Positions 32,902 through 39,348 of a stretch of DNA of 64,000 bases are shown piece by piece (the stretch's first letter is position 1; the number at the start of each line of letters is the position of its first letter). The notes under the pieces are model-generated. The model had not been told where the DNA came from, did no database searches, and was given only the letters and a program-made list of their open reading frames with translations. Source of the stretch: an uncultured Alphaproteobacteria bacterium (GTDB lineage: Bacteria > Pseudomonadota > Alphaproteobacteria > Rhizobiales > Beijerinckiaceae); contig CALKHP010000050.1 of assembly GCA_937988775.1 (NCBI GenBank), positions 1 to 64,000 of the forward strand, in the 5' to 3' direction. A program made the position numbers and the translations under genes.

Positions 32902-33048
32902 TTAGTACAAGTAGAACAATGTGCTTAACATCAAAGTTCCAAAAATCGTCATGCCAAGAACGATTACAACATCGAGCCGCTGAATAATGGTTTCAGATTT
33001 TTGGTTAGATTCGAATTTATCTTTCTTATTTAAATCAATAACAGGCAT
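32902..33048 (-). CDS. Tiny single-pass membrane protein (48 aa)
   Basis: A leftward frame encoding MPVIDLNKKDKFESNQKSET, then a hydrophobic helix VVIVLGMTIFGTLMLSTLFY and a short LY tail. GGAGG lies 6 nt upstream of the ATG. The gene is conspicuously AT-rich compared with the surrounding phage DNA, suggesting recent acquisition. Its layout (charged N terminus, one helix, L-x-YLY end) matches the protein at 34755-34913. Function unknown; an envelope-acting phage accessory (for example superinfection exclusion) is one possibility. Confidence 0.68.
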   Translation of the reverse strand: MPVIDLNKKDKFESNQKSETIIQRLDVVIVLGMTIFGTLMLSTLFYLY

Positions 33049-33151
33049 AATATCCTCCGAACAATTGGATGCTAGCACCGCAGTCTAATACTTGTTCTTT
33101 CGTTCTGCCAAATCCATCCACCATCCGCCGGCTTTTTCATGCGCGCCATCA

Positions 33152-33174
33152 CCCGTCTTTGAGGCGGGTTCTTT
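33152..33174 (+). terminator. Terminator-like hairpin
   Basis: CCCGTC pairs with GGCGGG (one G-U) around TTTGA, followed by TTCTTT. It stands 27 bp upstream of the broken lipoprotein frame. Confidence 0.6.
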
Positions 33175-33200
33175 ATCCACAAACCCCTCTGAGGCATGTC

Positions 33201-33323
33201 ATGACCCGCATCGTTGTCGCGGCGCTTGTCGCTGCATGCCTATCCGCCTGAGTCCATCGCGGTGCGATCGATTGGGCGAACCTCAGCAATCAGGTCGGCC
33301 ATGCTGTGGCGGTGCAGCCATGA
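33201..33323 (+). pseudogene. Small lipoprotein-like gene interrupted by TGA
   Basis: The frame starts MTRIVVAALVAACLSA, a lipoprotein-type signal with VAAC, and then meets TGA at 33249-33251. The same frame continues for 23 sensible codons (VHRGAIDWANLSNQVGHAVA) to a stop that overlaps the next start (ATGA). This looks like a ~40-residue gene with one nonsense change; alternatively the 16-residue peptide is the product. Confidence 0.5.
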
Positions 33324-33822
33324 GTGCCCTGATCGCGCTCTCCATTGTCGCGCTCTGCGCCTGCATCAACCGTATCGCCAGTGGCTGGCTCGCGGCGCCC
33401 CCGCGCTGGCCCGGCCGTCCGCTCTGGTATGCGGCGCCGGCCATCGCCCTCGTGGCGTGGCTGGTACAGCCCTGGCCGCACGCCCTGCTGATCGGCGCCG
33501 GCTATCTTCGGAATGGGGCGCGTTCTTCGATCTCGAAACCGATCCCCTCACGCCAAGACGGACGTGGACCGGCCGGGTGCTGTTGCGGATCACGCCCGAC
33601 GATTTTGCGGCGCTGGCACCGCGCATGATTGTTTTCATCATGCCGCTGGCGCTCGTATGGCCTGATATCCTGCCCGGGCTGGTCGTCGGCCCGGCCTTCG
33701 GCATTGCCTTGTGGGCCTGCTATGTTGCCGGTGCCGTGATCGTGCGGCGCACCGGATACGACCAATACGCCGCCGAATGGCTCGCCGGCGCGCTATGGGC
33801 CGCGCCCATCCTCTTCCTCTGA
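33320..33822 (+). pseudogene. Frameshifted multi-pass membrane protein
   Basis: The first part is in one frame (33320 to about 33515), giving SALIALSIVALCACINRIAS and VAWLVQPWPHALLIGAGYL. The rest is in the -1 frame (about 33517-33822): EWGAFFDLETD...FIMPLALVWPDILPGLVVGP...LAGALWAAPILFL. Joined, these make a plausible membrane protein of about 165 aa with several helices. No convincing slippery heptamer was seen at the junction, so decay or a sequencing indel is more likely than programmed frameshifting. Confidence 0.6.
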
Positions 33823-33875
33823 TCCGCCGGATCGGGGCCAGTGTCAGGGCCTCTTGCCCAACCAGCGCGACCACC

Positions 33876-33899
33876 GCCGCCGGTTATGGCGGCCTTTTT
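33876..33899 (+). terminator. Terminator after the broken membrane gene
   Basis: GCCGCC-GGTTAT-GGCGGC then C and TTTTT. Confidence 0.8.
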
Positions 33900-33941
33900 C
33901 GTAGCTATCAGCAATTCGCCAGCGCGCTGACCGGGGCGCGC

Positions 33942-34202
33942 TCAGCCTAGCGTCGAAGGCTTCCTTGGCGAGTTGCCGACGCCACCCTGGCCTGCATAGT
34001 TGTCCGCGTCCTGCCTCCGAGCGTCAGCCTGGATGTTCCAAACGACAGTTGCCGCCGGTGAGACCTTCGACAAATAGCTATTCCAGTCGTCGATCAGACG
34101 CCTGCATCGGCTGCAGGTGACGATTGCGGTGGTCGTTTCCGACCCAAAGACCGTGACCGCTTCAGAACCGCATTCACAGACGAACGATGCACTTTGGCCC
34201 AT
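33942..34202 (-). CDS. Small zinc-ribbon protein
   Basis: Protein of 86 aa, leftward, with GGGAGGG upstream of the ATG. The N-terminal half has C-x-C...C-x2-C (FVCECGSEAVTVFG, then VTCSRCRRLIDDW), a compact zinc ribbon; the C-terminal half is polar. It is the last member of a leftward run of small genes and the only one without a membrane helix. Function unknown. Confidence 0.65.
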   Translation of the reverse strand: MGQSASFVCECGSEAVTVFGSETTTAIVTCSRCRRLIDDWNSYLSKVSPAATVVWNIQADARRQDADNYAGQGGVGNSPRKPSTLG

Positions 34203-34284
34203 GTGACACCCTCCCGTACGCGACCTTCGGCTAAGTCTGCTTTTCTCCTCGCTCTCCCGTCAAGCTTCGCTTCGGCCCACGTCC

Positions 34285-34443
34285 TCAGCCACCACCGAAC
34301 CAAACCCCGTGAAGCAGCGGTGCCAGCATAAGTCCGCAGACAACCGCGAACCCCAACGTCGCGACGACCGCCACAAACGAGATCGCAGCTTCAATTCTCG
34401 CCCGACCCGCTTTCCGGTCCGAGGATAATAGGAAAGTTCTCAT
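34285..34443 (-). CDS. Tiny single-pass membrane protein (52 aa)
   Basis: The start at 34443 has GGGAGG 9 nt upstream. A basic N terminus (MRTFLLSSDRKAGRARIEAA) leads into a hydrophobic helix (ISFVAVVATLGFAVVCGLML) and a short Gly-ending tail. It is part of the leftward small-gene cluster. Not recognised. Confidence 0.6.
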   Translation of the reverse strand: MRTFLLSSDRKAGRARIEAAISFVAVVATLGFAVVCGLMLAPLLHGVWFGGG

Positions 34444-34592
34444 GGCTTTGTCCTCCCGCCCGGCGGAGTGAACGCCATGCCGAGCGTTTGGTTCCACGCT
34501 TTTCTATGGCCGCCACCCGCCCTCAAGGTGAGCTTCGTTCAGCCCTCTCGTGCCGGTATGCCCATCGAGACGCTGCTAGTCGCCGCTGACGA

Positions 34593-34754
34593 TCAATCGA
34601 CCGAGTGGAGAAGATGAAGACACCTCAGCACGGCAACAAGGCTGGCAACAAGCATCACGAGAATAATGGTCTGGATAACCATTGACACAGCTATGCGCGC
34701 GGCAAGGTCCGATATCCTGGCTCCAATCTGGAGCGGCGGCGCGATCACCGGCAC
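34593..34754 (-). CDS. Tiny single-pass membrane protein (53 aa), GTG start
   Basis: The GTG start directly abuts the TAG stop of the upstream tiny gene, and GGGAT precedes it, so translation is probably coupled. The product has an amphipathic N-terminal half (PPLQIGARISDLAARIAV) and a strongly hydrophobic segment (IQTIILVMLVASLVAVL). An internal ATG gives a 29-residue alternative. Not recognised. Confidence 0.5.
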   Translation of the reverse strand: MPVIAPPLQIGARISDLAARIAVSMVIQTIILVMLVASLVAVLRCLHLLHSVD

Positions 34755-34913
34755 CTATGGCATCCCACAGTACAGATAGAGCAATGCACTCAACATCGCG
34801 AACGTGAGCGGGATCAATCCAGAAACGACCATGATCCCGAGATGTTCGAGCTCCGTTTCAGTCTCTTCGACAGGATCACGATGAGCGTCTGTCTGTAGAT
34901 CAAAGGGGGACAT
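34755..34913 (-). CDS. Tiny single-pass membrane protein (52 aa)
   Basis: Leftward gene with GGGAGG 5 nt upstream of the ATG. An acidic N terminus (SPFDLQTDAHRDPVEETETE) precedes a hydrophobic helix and an LSALLYLYCGMP end. The helix end matches LSTLFYLY of the protein at 32902-33048, so the two are probably paralogues. It heads the leftward small-gene cluster. Confidence 0.65.
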   Translation of the reverse strand: MSPFDLQTDAHRDPVEETETELEHLGIMVVSGLIPLTFAMLSALLYLYCGMP

Positions 34914-34977
34914 GACAACCTCCCGACCACAGAGCGCAACGCCTCAGCTTTAATTTAAGTTCCGTTCCGTTCCTGCA

Positions 34978-34999
34978 CCCGCCCTTGAGGCGGGTTTTT
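34978..34999 (+). terminator. Terminator directly upstream of the holin gene
   Basis: CCCGCC-CTTGA-GGCGGG followed by TTTTT; the holin ribosome site (TGGAGAG) starts 3 bp later. Confidence 0.82.
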
Positions 35000-35013
35000 C
35001 TTTGGAGAGTCCC

Positions 35014-35235
35014 ATGCGTCTCGTTGACGACTGGCGGCGCGTGCTCAAGCGCGCATGGTCCATCCGCCTTATGGCGTTGGCTTTCGTGCTGACCGGCGCA
35101 GAGGCCGCTATTCCGCTCTTCACCGACAGCCCGCCGATCCCCCGCGGGTGGTTCTCGGTGGTCATCATCATCGTTGTCGGCGGAGGTTTCGTCGCTCGCT
35201 TGCTCGCGCAGGAGGGCGCCGGCTATGGCGAGTAA
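35014..35235 (+). CDS. Holin
   Basis: Protein of 73 aa, start at 35014 supported by TTGGAGAG. The N terminus is RLVDDWRRVLKRAWSIR, followed by two hydrophobic segments (LMALAFVLTGAEAAIPLF and GWFSVVIIIVVGGGFVARLL). I recognise this layout as the DUF7940-type phage holin of Alphaproteobacteria. It would permeabilise or depolarise the inner membrane at lysis time. It overlaps the endolysin gene. Confidence 0.82.
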   Translation: MRLVDDWRRVLKRAWSIRLMALAFVLTGAEAAIPLFTDSPPIPRGWFSVVIIIVVGGGFVARLLAQEGAGYGE

Positions 35236-35728
35236 GCGTAGCCGCTATCTCGGCAGCGGGGCTGCTGGCGCTGCTCTGCTTGCCGCCGCTCTGGCCTACA
35301 CGGGCTCTTGGGAGGGCGACAAGCTGCGCTCCTATCGGGACGTTGGCGGCGTCTGGACGGCCTGCATGGGTGTCACGGAGGGCATCGGTCCCAACATGAC
35401 GTTCACCGAGGCTCAATGCGCCGATCTGAACCGGCAGAAGCTGGTCGAGCATGAGCAGCGCCTGCTCGCCTGCGCTCCCGAAATGTGGGGCGCGCCAGCC
35501 AAGACGTACGTCGCCATCAATGACTGGGCATACAACGTCGGCACGGGCGCAGCCTGTAGATCGACGCTGATCAAATATGCCCGCAAAGGCCAGTGGCGGC
35601 AGGCATGCGAGCAGCTTTCGCGCTGGGTCTACGTCAAGGGTGCGGTGATCCGCGGGCTGGTCAATCGCCGGATCAATGATGCTGGCGGCCGGATCAGCGA
35701 ACGGACCCTTTGTCTGGAGGGCCTGTGA
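35225..35728 (+). CDS. Endolysin, GH24 lysozyme with signal-anchor
   Basis: Protein of 167 aa. A weakly hydrophobic Ala/Gly-rich N-terminal helix (SGAAGAALLAAALAYTG) suggests a SAR signal-anchor. The catalytic triad E30, D39 and T45 (WEGDKLRSYRDVGGVWT) has the spacing of T4 lysozyme. It would cleave peptidoglycan after release from the membrane when the holin fires. It overlaps the holin by 11 bp; the ribosome site lies within the holin gene. Confidence 0.9.
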   Translation: MASKRSRYLGSGAAGAALLAAALAYTGSWEGDKLRSYRDVGGVWTACMGVTEGIGPNMTFTEAQCADLNRQKLVEHEQRLLACAPEMWGAPAKTYVAINDWAYNVGTGAACRSTLIKYARKGQWRQACEQLSRWVYVKGAVIRGLVNRRINDAGGRISERTLCLEGL

Positions 35729-35991
35729 TGATCGCCTTCTTCACCGGCCTATCCCTGCGCACGTGGCTCATCATCGCCGCTGTAGGGGCAGTTCTGGCCG
35801 CTGCCGGCGCTATCTATGCCAAGGGCCGCTCCGACGCGACCTCAGCCTCCACGATCCAGCAGCAATCCAAGACCATCGAAACCTTACGCGACAGGAGCAA
35901 GACCGATGCGGAGATCAATAGCGCTGATGATGCTCGTCTGTGCTCTGCCCTTGGCGGGGTGTACGACCACGCCACCGGCAAGTGTCTGTGA
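35728..35991 (+). CDS. Inner-membrane spanin (Rz-like)
   Basis: Protein of 87 aa with GGAGGG upstream and a TGATG overlap with the endolysin. It has an N-terminal membrane helix (TWLIIAAVGAVLAAAGAIYA) and a periplasmic helical part (STIQQQSKTIETLRDRSKTD) suited to coiled coil, ending in two cysteines. The next gene, a lipoprotein, is embedded in another frame of its 3' end, the Rz/Rz1 arrangement. It would fuse inner and outer membranes at lysis. Confidence 0.8.
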   Translation: MIAFFTGLSLRTWLIIAAVGAVLAAAGAIYAKGRSDATSASTIQQQSKTIETLRDRSKTDAEINSADDARLCSALGGVYDHATGKCL

Positions 35992-36115
35992 TGGCTGGGA
36001 GAAGCAGACGCCTTCGGCTCAGACCCGCGACTTCATCATCAAGAATGATCGACCGTTCGCGGTTCAGGTCGGCTCGCACAATGCGTTCGGCAAGAAAAAG
36101 GACTGCTGGAATTGA
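35906..36115 (+). CDS. Outer-membrane spanin lipoprotein (Rz1-like)
   Basis: Protein of 69 aa starting inside the inner-spanin gene in another frame, with AGGAG upstream. A lipoprotein signal with lipobox LAGC (residues about 14-17) is followed by a short Pro/Thr segment and a cysteine-containing domain. Partner of the upstream spanin. It extends 124 bp past the upstream gene, longer than classical fully embedded Rz1. Confidence 0.82.
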   Translation: MRRSIALMMLVCALPLAGCTTTPPASVCDGWEKQTPSAQTRDFIIKNDRPFAVQVGSHNAFGKKKDCWN

Positions 36116-36138
36116 GCGCGACTGACGGAGGGGCACCC

Positions 36139-36402
36139 ATGCGTGGATGGTTCGATCCGAAGCTCTCGCTCGGCAACGTCCTCACGATCATGACGGTGAT
36201 CGGCGGCCTTTCCTATGGCTACGGCACGACACAGGCCGCAATCGGCGAGATTGGCGGAAACCAGCGACGGATCGAGAAACGCGTCGATCGGCTCGAGGCC
36301 AAGGACGAGATGCAGTCCAACACCATCTCCGCATTGCAGCGTGAGATCATTGCGCGACTGGTGAGGCTCGAAGTCCTAATCGACAAGAAGGCCTCGCCGT
36401 AA
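36139..36402 (+). CDS. Small membrane-anchored coiled-coil protein of the lysis cassette
   Basis: Protein of 87 aa; start at 36139 supported by GGAGGGG (a TTG at 36112 overlapping the previous stop is the alternative). A short hydrophobic segment (NVLTIMTVIGGLSYGYG) precedes a long charged helix (RRIEKRVDRLEAKDEMQSNT). The layout resembles XhlA-type or antiholin-like proteins. Exact role in lysis unknown. Confidence 0.65.
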   Translation: MRGWFDPKLSLGNVLTIMTVIGGLSYGYGTTQAAIGEIGGNQRRIEKRVDRLEAKDEMQSNTISALQREIIARLVRLEVLIDKKASP

Positions 36403-36482
36403 CCCCATTCGCGCCGGCAATGGTGCCAGCGCGGATAACAGGACAAGCCAGTCTGGCTTCGTGCTGTTTGTAAGCCTCCCAT

Positions 36483-36632
36483 GACTGCCCCGCTGCCGAA
36501 AGGTGGCGGGGCCTTTTTCGGCTGGAACCCCAGGGCACGAGCCGCATTTTATCGCCAAGGACGGCGTCCCTCCGCTCCAACTTCGCCGTCCCGGCGGTCG
36601 GCCAAGAGTTGCTCCCTTGGCCGGCCGCCTCC
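36483..36632. repeat. ~150 bp structured repeat, left copy (includes a rightward terminator)
   Basis: Aligns over its whole length with 38678-38826. The first part is a hairpin GCCCCGC...GCGGGGC with a GAAA loop and CTTTTT (36487-36518), a good rightward terminator. Then come GGACGGCG/CGCCGTCC and GGCCAAG/CTTGGCC hairpins. It lies between converging genes, on the lysis side of the heat-shock module. The rest of the gap 36403-36703 shows no gene. Confidence 0.75.
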
Positions 36633-36703
36633 GATCTGCGCCATGGCGCCGCGCCCGTACTCGAAAAACTATCTAAATTTGTGCAGCCGCCATGACGTTT
36701 CGG

Positions 36704-37021
36704 TTATGCCGCTACGCGCTTGTCGCTTCCGACCCGCGCTGGCTTACCTCCGGGCGGTTCCCGCGGTCCCGAATCGAGCGACCTCAGAGCTTCAAGAATT
36801 TCGTCGATCGATATGGGCGCCGAAACACCGGCGGGAGCGCGCAATGCCGGGCATGAACTCACCGCGGCGGCATCGGACGCCCAAGAGGCAAGGATGGCTC
36901 GCTTTTCGCCGACAGTCAGTGTGCCATCGGCGAGAACTTCCCTGGGATGGCCGTAGACCGCGGCGGGATGAAGCAGCGCATTGATGTCGAACACGTTTTC
37001 ATCAAGCTTCGTCTGTCGCAT
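36704..37021 (-). CDS. Conserved hypothetical protein of small heat-shock operons
   Basis: Protein of 105 aa; start at 37021 has GGAGG 7 nt upstream. The N-terminal half (MRQTKLDENVFDINALLHPA then LTVGEKRAILASWASDAAAV) is a pattern I recognise from small proteins common in rhizobial chromosomes; the C-terminal part is Pro-rich and basic. It is third and last in the leftward heat-shock operon. Function unknown. Confidence 0.75.
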   Translation of the reverse strand: MRQTKLDENVFDINALLHPAAVYGHPREVLADGTLTVGEKRAILASWASDAAAVSSCPALRAPAGVSAPISIDEILEALRSLDSGPREPPGGKPARVGSDKRVAA

Positions 37022-37083
37022 TTCTAATCCTCCATTTCTTAGCGACACGGGTTGGGCTTCGCGGCAGTGATAGTTCCGCCGCC

Positions 37084-37584
37084 TCAGGAATTGTTGTTGA
37101 TCGCGATAGTCCTGACGTTTTCGCGCGGCTTGTCAGACTTCGGCAGCGTGACCGTCAAAACGCCGTTCCTGAACGAAGCCTCGATCTTTTCTTCGTCCAC
37201 GCCGTTCAGTGGAATCCGCCGTTCGAAACGGCCATAGTAGCGTTCGCTGACAAGACGGTCGCGATCGTCGCTTTCGGTCTTCTTCTCGCCGGCAATTGCC
37301 AACACGTTGTCAGCGACCTCGATCTTGATGTCCTTTTCGTCGAGCCCGGGCAGTTCGGCTGTGACGCGGATGGCCTTGTCGGTCTCGTCGATGTCGATCA
37401 TGGGCGAAACAAGGCGGTCGCTCCCAAAATCCCTGCCGATTGGCGCCATATCGAAGTGGCGGAACACGTCGTCGAACATGCGGTTCATCTCGCGGTGTAG
37501 CGCGAGGAAGGGGCTCATTTCTGCGTCCCGGCTCCGGCTGATTTCGGAGGAGCGATTCCACGGGATAATATCTCGGATGCTCAT
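37084..37584 (-). CDS. Small heat-shock protein (Hsp20), second gene
   Basis: ATP-independent chaperone of 166 aa. After an N-terminal arm with SPFLALHREMNRMFDDVFRH, the alpha-crystallin domain runs from about residue 58 to 155 (SPMIDIDETDKAIRVTAELP, KIEVADNVLAIAGEK, the A-x-x-x-n-G-v-L motif ASFRNGVLTVTLPK). It is 70 bp behind the first hsp20; the gap holds a 9 bp hairpin just before this gene. Presumably expressed from the same heat-controlled transcript. Confidence 0.93.
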   Translation of the reverse strand: MSIRDIIPWNRSSEISRSRDAEMSPFLALHREMNRMFDDVFRHFDMAPIGRDFGSDRLVSPMIDIDETDKAIRVTAELPGLDEKDIKIEVADNVLAIAGEKKTESDDRDRLVSERYYGRFERRIPLNGVDEEKIEASFRNGVLTVTLPKSDKPRENVRTIAINNNS

Positions 37585-37654
37585 TGCGTGACCCTTTCGA
37601 TGGAGGCCTCGCGGCGGGATGCCGCGAAGCCCGTTGCCATTTTTGCGTGACGGT

Positions 37655-38107
37655 TCAGGCCGCCTGGGCTTCGATTTGCCGAGCCGGCCGTGGCTGTCCC
37701 TCGATCGGGATAGCCTTCGGCTTCATGGCCTCAGGCACCTCGCGTAAGAGATCGATGGTCAGGAGACCGTTGCGAAGCGCTGCTGATTTCACTTCGACAT
37801 AATCCGCCAAGCGGAATTGCCGCTTGAAGGGGCGCGCCGAAATGCCCTTGAACAGGAAATCCACCTTTTCCTTGGCAGTCTTCCGCCCCTCTAGGGTCAG
37901 AAGGTTCTGTTCGGCAGTCAGCGATAATTCTTCCGGGCCGAAACCCGCAAGCGCCACTGTGATCTGGTAGCGGTCTTCGCTCAACCGCTCGATATTGTAG
38001 GGGGGGTAGCTTTCTTCCGCGGCGTGCTGCGCCTCGTCGAAGACGTTCAGCAGATGGTCGAAGCCGACCGTTGAGCGCCAGAGCGGGCTCCAATCTTGTG
38101 TTCTCAT
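37655..38107 (-). CDS. Small heat-shock protein (Hsp20, IbpA-like), first gene
   Basis: Chaperone of 150 aa. The N-terminal WSPLWRSTVGFDHLLNVFDE is typical of the IbpA/HspA class. The alpha-crystallin domain covers about 35-135, with SALRNGLLTIDLLREVPEAM at its end, followed by the KPKAIPI tail. The start at 38107 sits 7 nt from TGGAGGAT. The 5' untranslated region folds like a ROSE thermometer, so translation should rise with temperature. Confidence 0.94.
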   Translation of the reverse strand: MRTQDWSPLWRSTVGFDHLLNVFDEAQHAAEESYPPYNIERLSEDRYQITVALAGFGPEELSLTAEQNLLTLEGRKTAKEKVDFLFKGISARPFKRQFRLADYVEVKSAALRNGLLTIDLLREVPEAMKPKAIPIEGQPRPARQIEAQAA

Positions 38108-38220
38108 AGCCAAATCCTCCAGAAAGAGCAAAATGGGTACGAGCAGGTGTCGGATGCCTTCCGGCACCCGCCCCGAGCGGACCCTGAAGTGGCGTCCGCT
38201 GGCCGCCAGCTATGGCGACA
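38108..38220 (-). promoter_or_regulatory. ROSE-type RNA thermometer in the hsp20 5' UTR
   Basis: On the minus strand the leader contains stem-loops GCGGAC...GTCCGC and GGGTGCC-GGAA-GGCATCC. The final hairpin has the hallmark UUGCU (plus-strand complement 38127-38131) facing the Shine-Dalgarno UGGAGGAU (complement 38114-38121), with a G-G mismatch in the pairing, just before AUG. This is the ROSE signature of rhizobial small heat-shock genes: closed at low temperature, open on heating. A CTTGAA box at 38249-38254 (minus strand) is a possible heat-shock promoter element. Confidence 0.82.
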
Positions 38221-38399
38221 CCCCAGAGATTTTTCCACTTCGCGGATTTTCAAGAGGAAGGCGGAAAAAATTTTAAGGAGCGGCCAACTCTCGCTTCGGC
38301 GGGAGGGGCTTTTGTCGTCTCAGCCTCTTGAACGGCCGCTTTTTGCTCCCCAAAATGGGGACGGCGTATGCCGAGCATCATCGAGAAAGGAGGAATGAC

Positions 38400-38669
38400 G
38401 TGTCGATCGTCAATCTGACCGTCTTGAAGGTGAACGGGAAATGGACCGTCAAACTTCAGGACAAACGAGGTATCCAGTACCTTGGAGCGACCCCGAGCCG
38501 CAGCGCGATTGAGGCATTCACGGCCCGGCTCATGGGGGACATCATGGCTGCCGGTGATCAAGCGAATTTGAAGGTCGAACCTGACAGGAGCGCCCGAGGT
38601 TTCCGTAGCGCCCGGCGAGCAGGAGTGCCGCCGCCGCTGCTCGAATTCGACGATGGCCTAAGCCCGTAA
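38400..38669 (+). CDS. Hypothetical protein between heat-shock genes and repeat
   Basis: Protein of 89 aa from a GTG at 38400 with AAAGGAGG upstream. The first ~60 residues are beta-rich with KVNGKWTVKLQDKRGIQYLG, a pattern like DUF2188-type small proteins; the C terminus is basic and disordered. It is divergent from the hsp20 operon and closed by the hairpin at the start of the right structured repeat. Confidence 0.6.
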   Translation: MSIVNLTVLKVNGKWTVKLQDKRGIQYLGATPSRSAIEAFTARLMGDIMAAGDQANLKVEPDRSARGFRSARRAGVPPPLLEFDDGLSP

Positions 38670-38677
38670 GGATCGTG

Positions 38678-38826
38678 GACTGCCCCGCTGCCGAAAGGTG
38701 GCGGGGCTTTTCGTTTGGAACCCTTGGGCGCGACGCGTATTGAATCGCCAAGGACGGCGCCCCTAGCTGCGCAACTCCGCCGTCCTGGCGGTCGGTCGAA
38801 TACTTCCTCCTCGGCCGGCCGCCTCC
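38678..38826. repeat. ~150 bp structured repeat, right copy
   Basis: Matches 36483-36632. The terminator hairpin GCCCCGC...GCGGGGC with TTTT is unchanged. The second stem (AGGACGGCG/CGCCGTCCT) keeps pairing while its loop differs. The third stem is CGGTCGA/TCGGCCG (one G-U), where the left copy has GGCCAAG/CTTGGCC, so the bases changed but pairing is kept. It lies between converging genes. Confidence 0.75.
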
Positions 38827-38841
38827 CAGGACTACGGCCGA

Positions 38842-39087
38842 TCACGCGTCACCGGGCGAGTTACCGCGCTTGAATCGTTTCCCCTTGAGGGATTTCGGCC
38901 GCACGCCTTCAAGCGCTTCGTGAGAGAGCGCCCGGGTCTGTAGCCATGCGCTCGCCTCGACTGGAACTTCCGCAGTTCCGTCGAGCCATGCATCGACCAA
39001 TGACACGCCGCACTCGACCACCTCCGCCAGCGTCTCCGGCGACCAGTGGATCGTGGCAAGGCATTGCTTGAGGCGTTCTGGCGTCAT
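38842..39087 (-). CDS. Small helix-turn-helix protein
   Basis: Protein of 81 aa overlapping the upstream membrane protein gene by ATGA. MTPERLKQCLATIHWSPETL followed by VSLVDAWLDGTAEVPVEASA is a pattern I recognise from small alphaproteobacterial HTH proteins that recognise DNA as Cro-like regulators. Last gene of the leftward operon that starts behind the LexA-type box. Confidence 0.65.
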   Translation of the reverse strand: MTPERLKQCLATIHWSPETLAEVVECGVSLVDAWLDGTAEVPVEASAWLQTRALSHEALEGVRPKSLKGKRFKRGNSPGDA

Positions 39088-39305
39088 CGAGACCCGAGCC
39101 TATTCGCGAGTATGCCCTGCACGATTGGAGCGCCGACGGCTGGGATCAGTACTAGGATTGCCCATAAACCAGCCATGTTAGCGGCCCTGAGAAGCCTCAC
39201 AGTCGAGATAATGTACCAAATGACAAGAGCTAGCCAGACTATGGCAATCAGCCAATGAGCAAGCGACATTGTGCCCATGGTGCCAATCGAACTCATCATG
39301 CCCAT
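39084..39305 (-). CDS. Small two-pass membrane protein
   Basis: Protein of 73 aa, TAGGAGG upstream. Hydrophobic helices at about 15-35 (LAHWLIAIVWLALVIWYIIS) and 44-64 (AGLWAILVLIPAVGAPIVQG) with a short basic loop and tail. Middle gene of the leftward three-gene operon. It resembles small DUF805-like or superinfection membrane proteins but no firm family is seen. Confidence 0.65.
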   Translation of the reverse strand: MGMMSSIGTMGTMSLAHWLIAIVWLALVIWYIISTVRLLRAANMAGLWAILVLIPAVGAPIVQGILANRLGSR

Positions 39306-39348
39306 TTATCCCTCCTACATCTTGATCATACTCAGCCGGACGCGGCCG

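Noticed and set aside
33500..33530. Programmed -1 frameshift in the membrane protein
   Set aside because: No X-XXY-YYZ heptamer with a downstream structure was found at the junction; treated as a pseudogene.
34094..34303. Leftward 69-codon frame overlapping the zinc-ribbon gene
   Set aside because: No ribosome site and Arg-rich composition; overlaps a better-supported gene in another frame.
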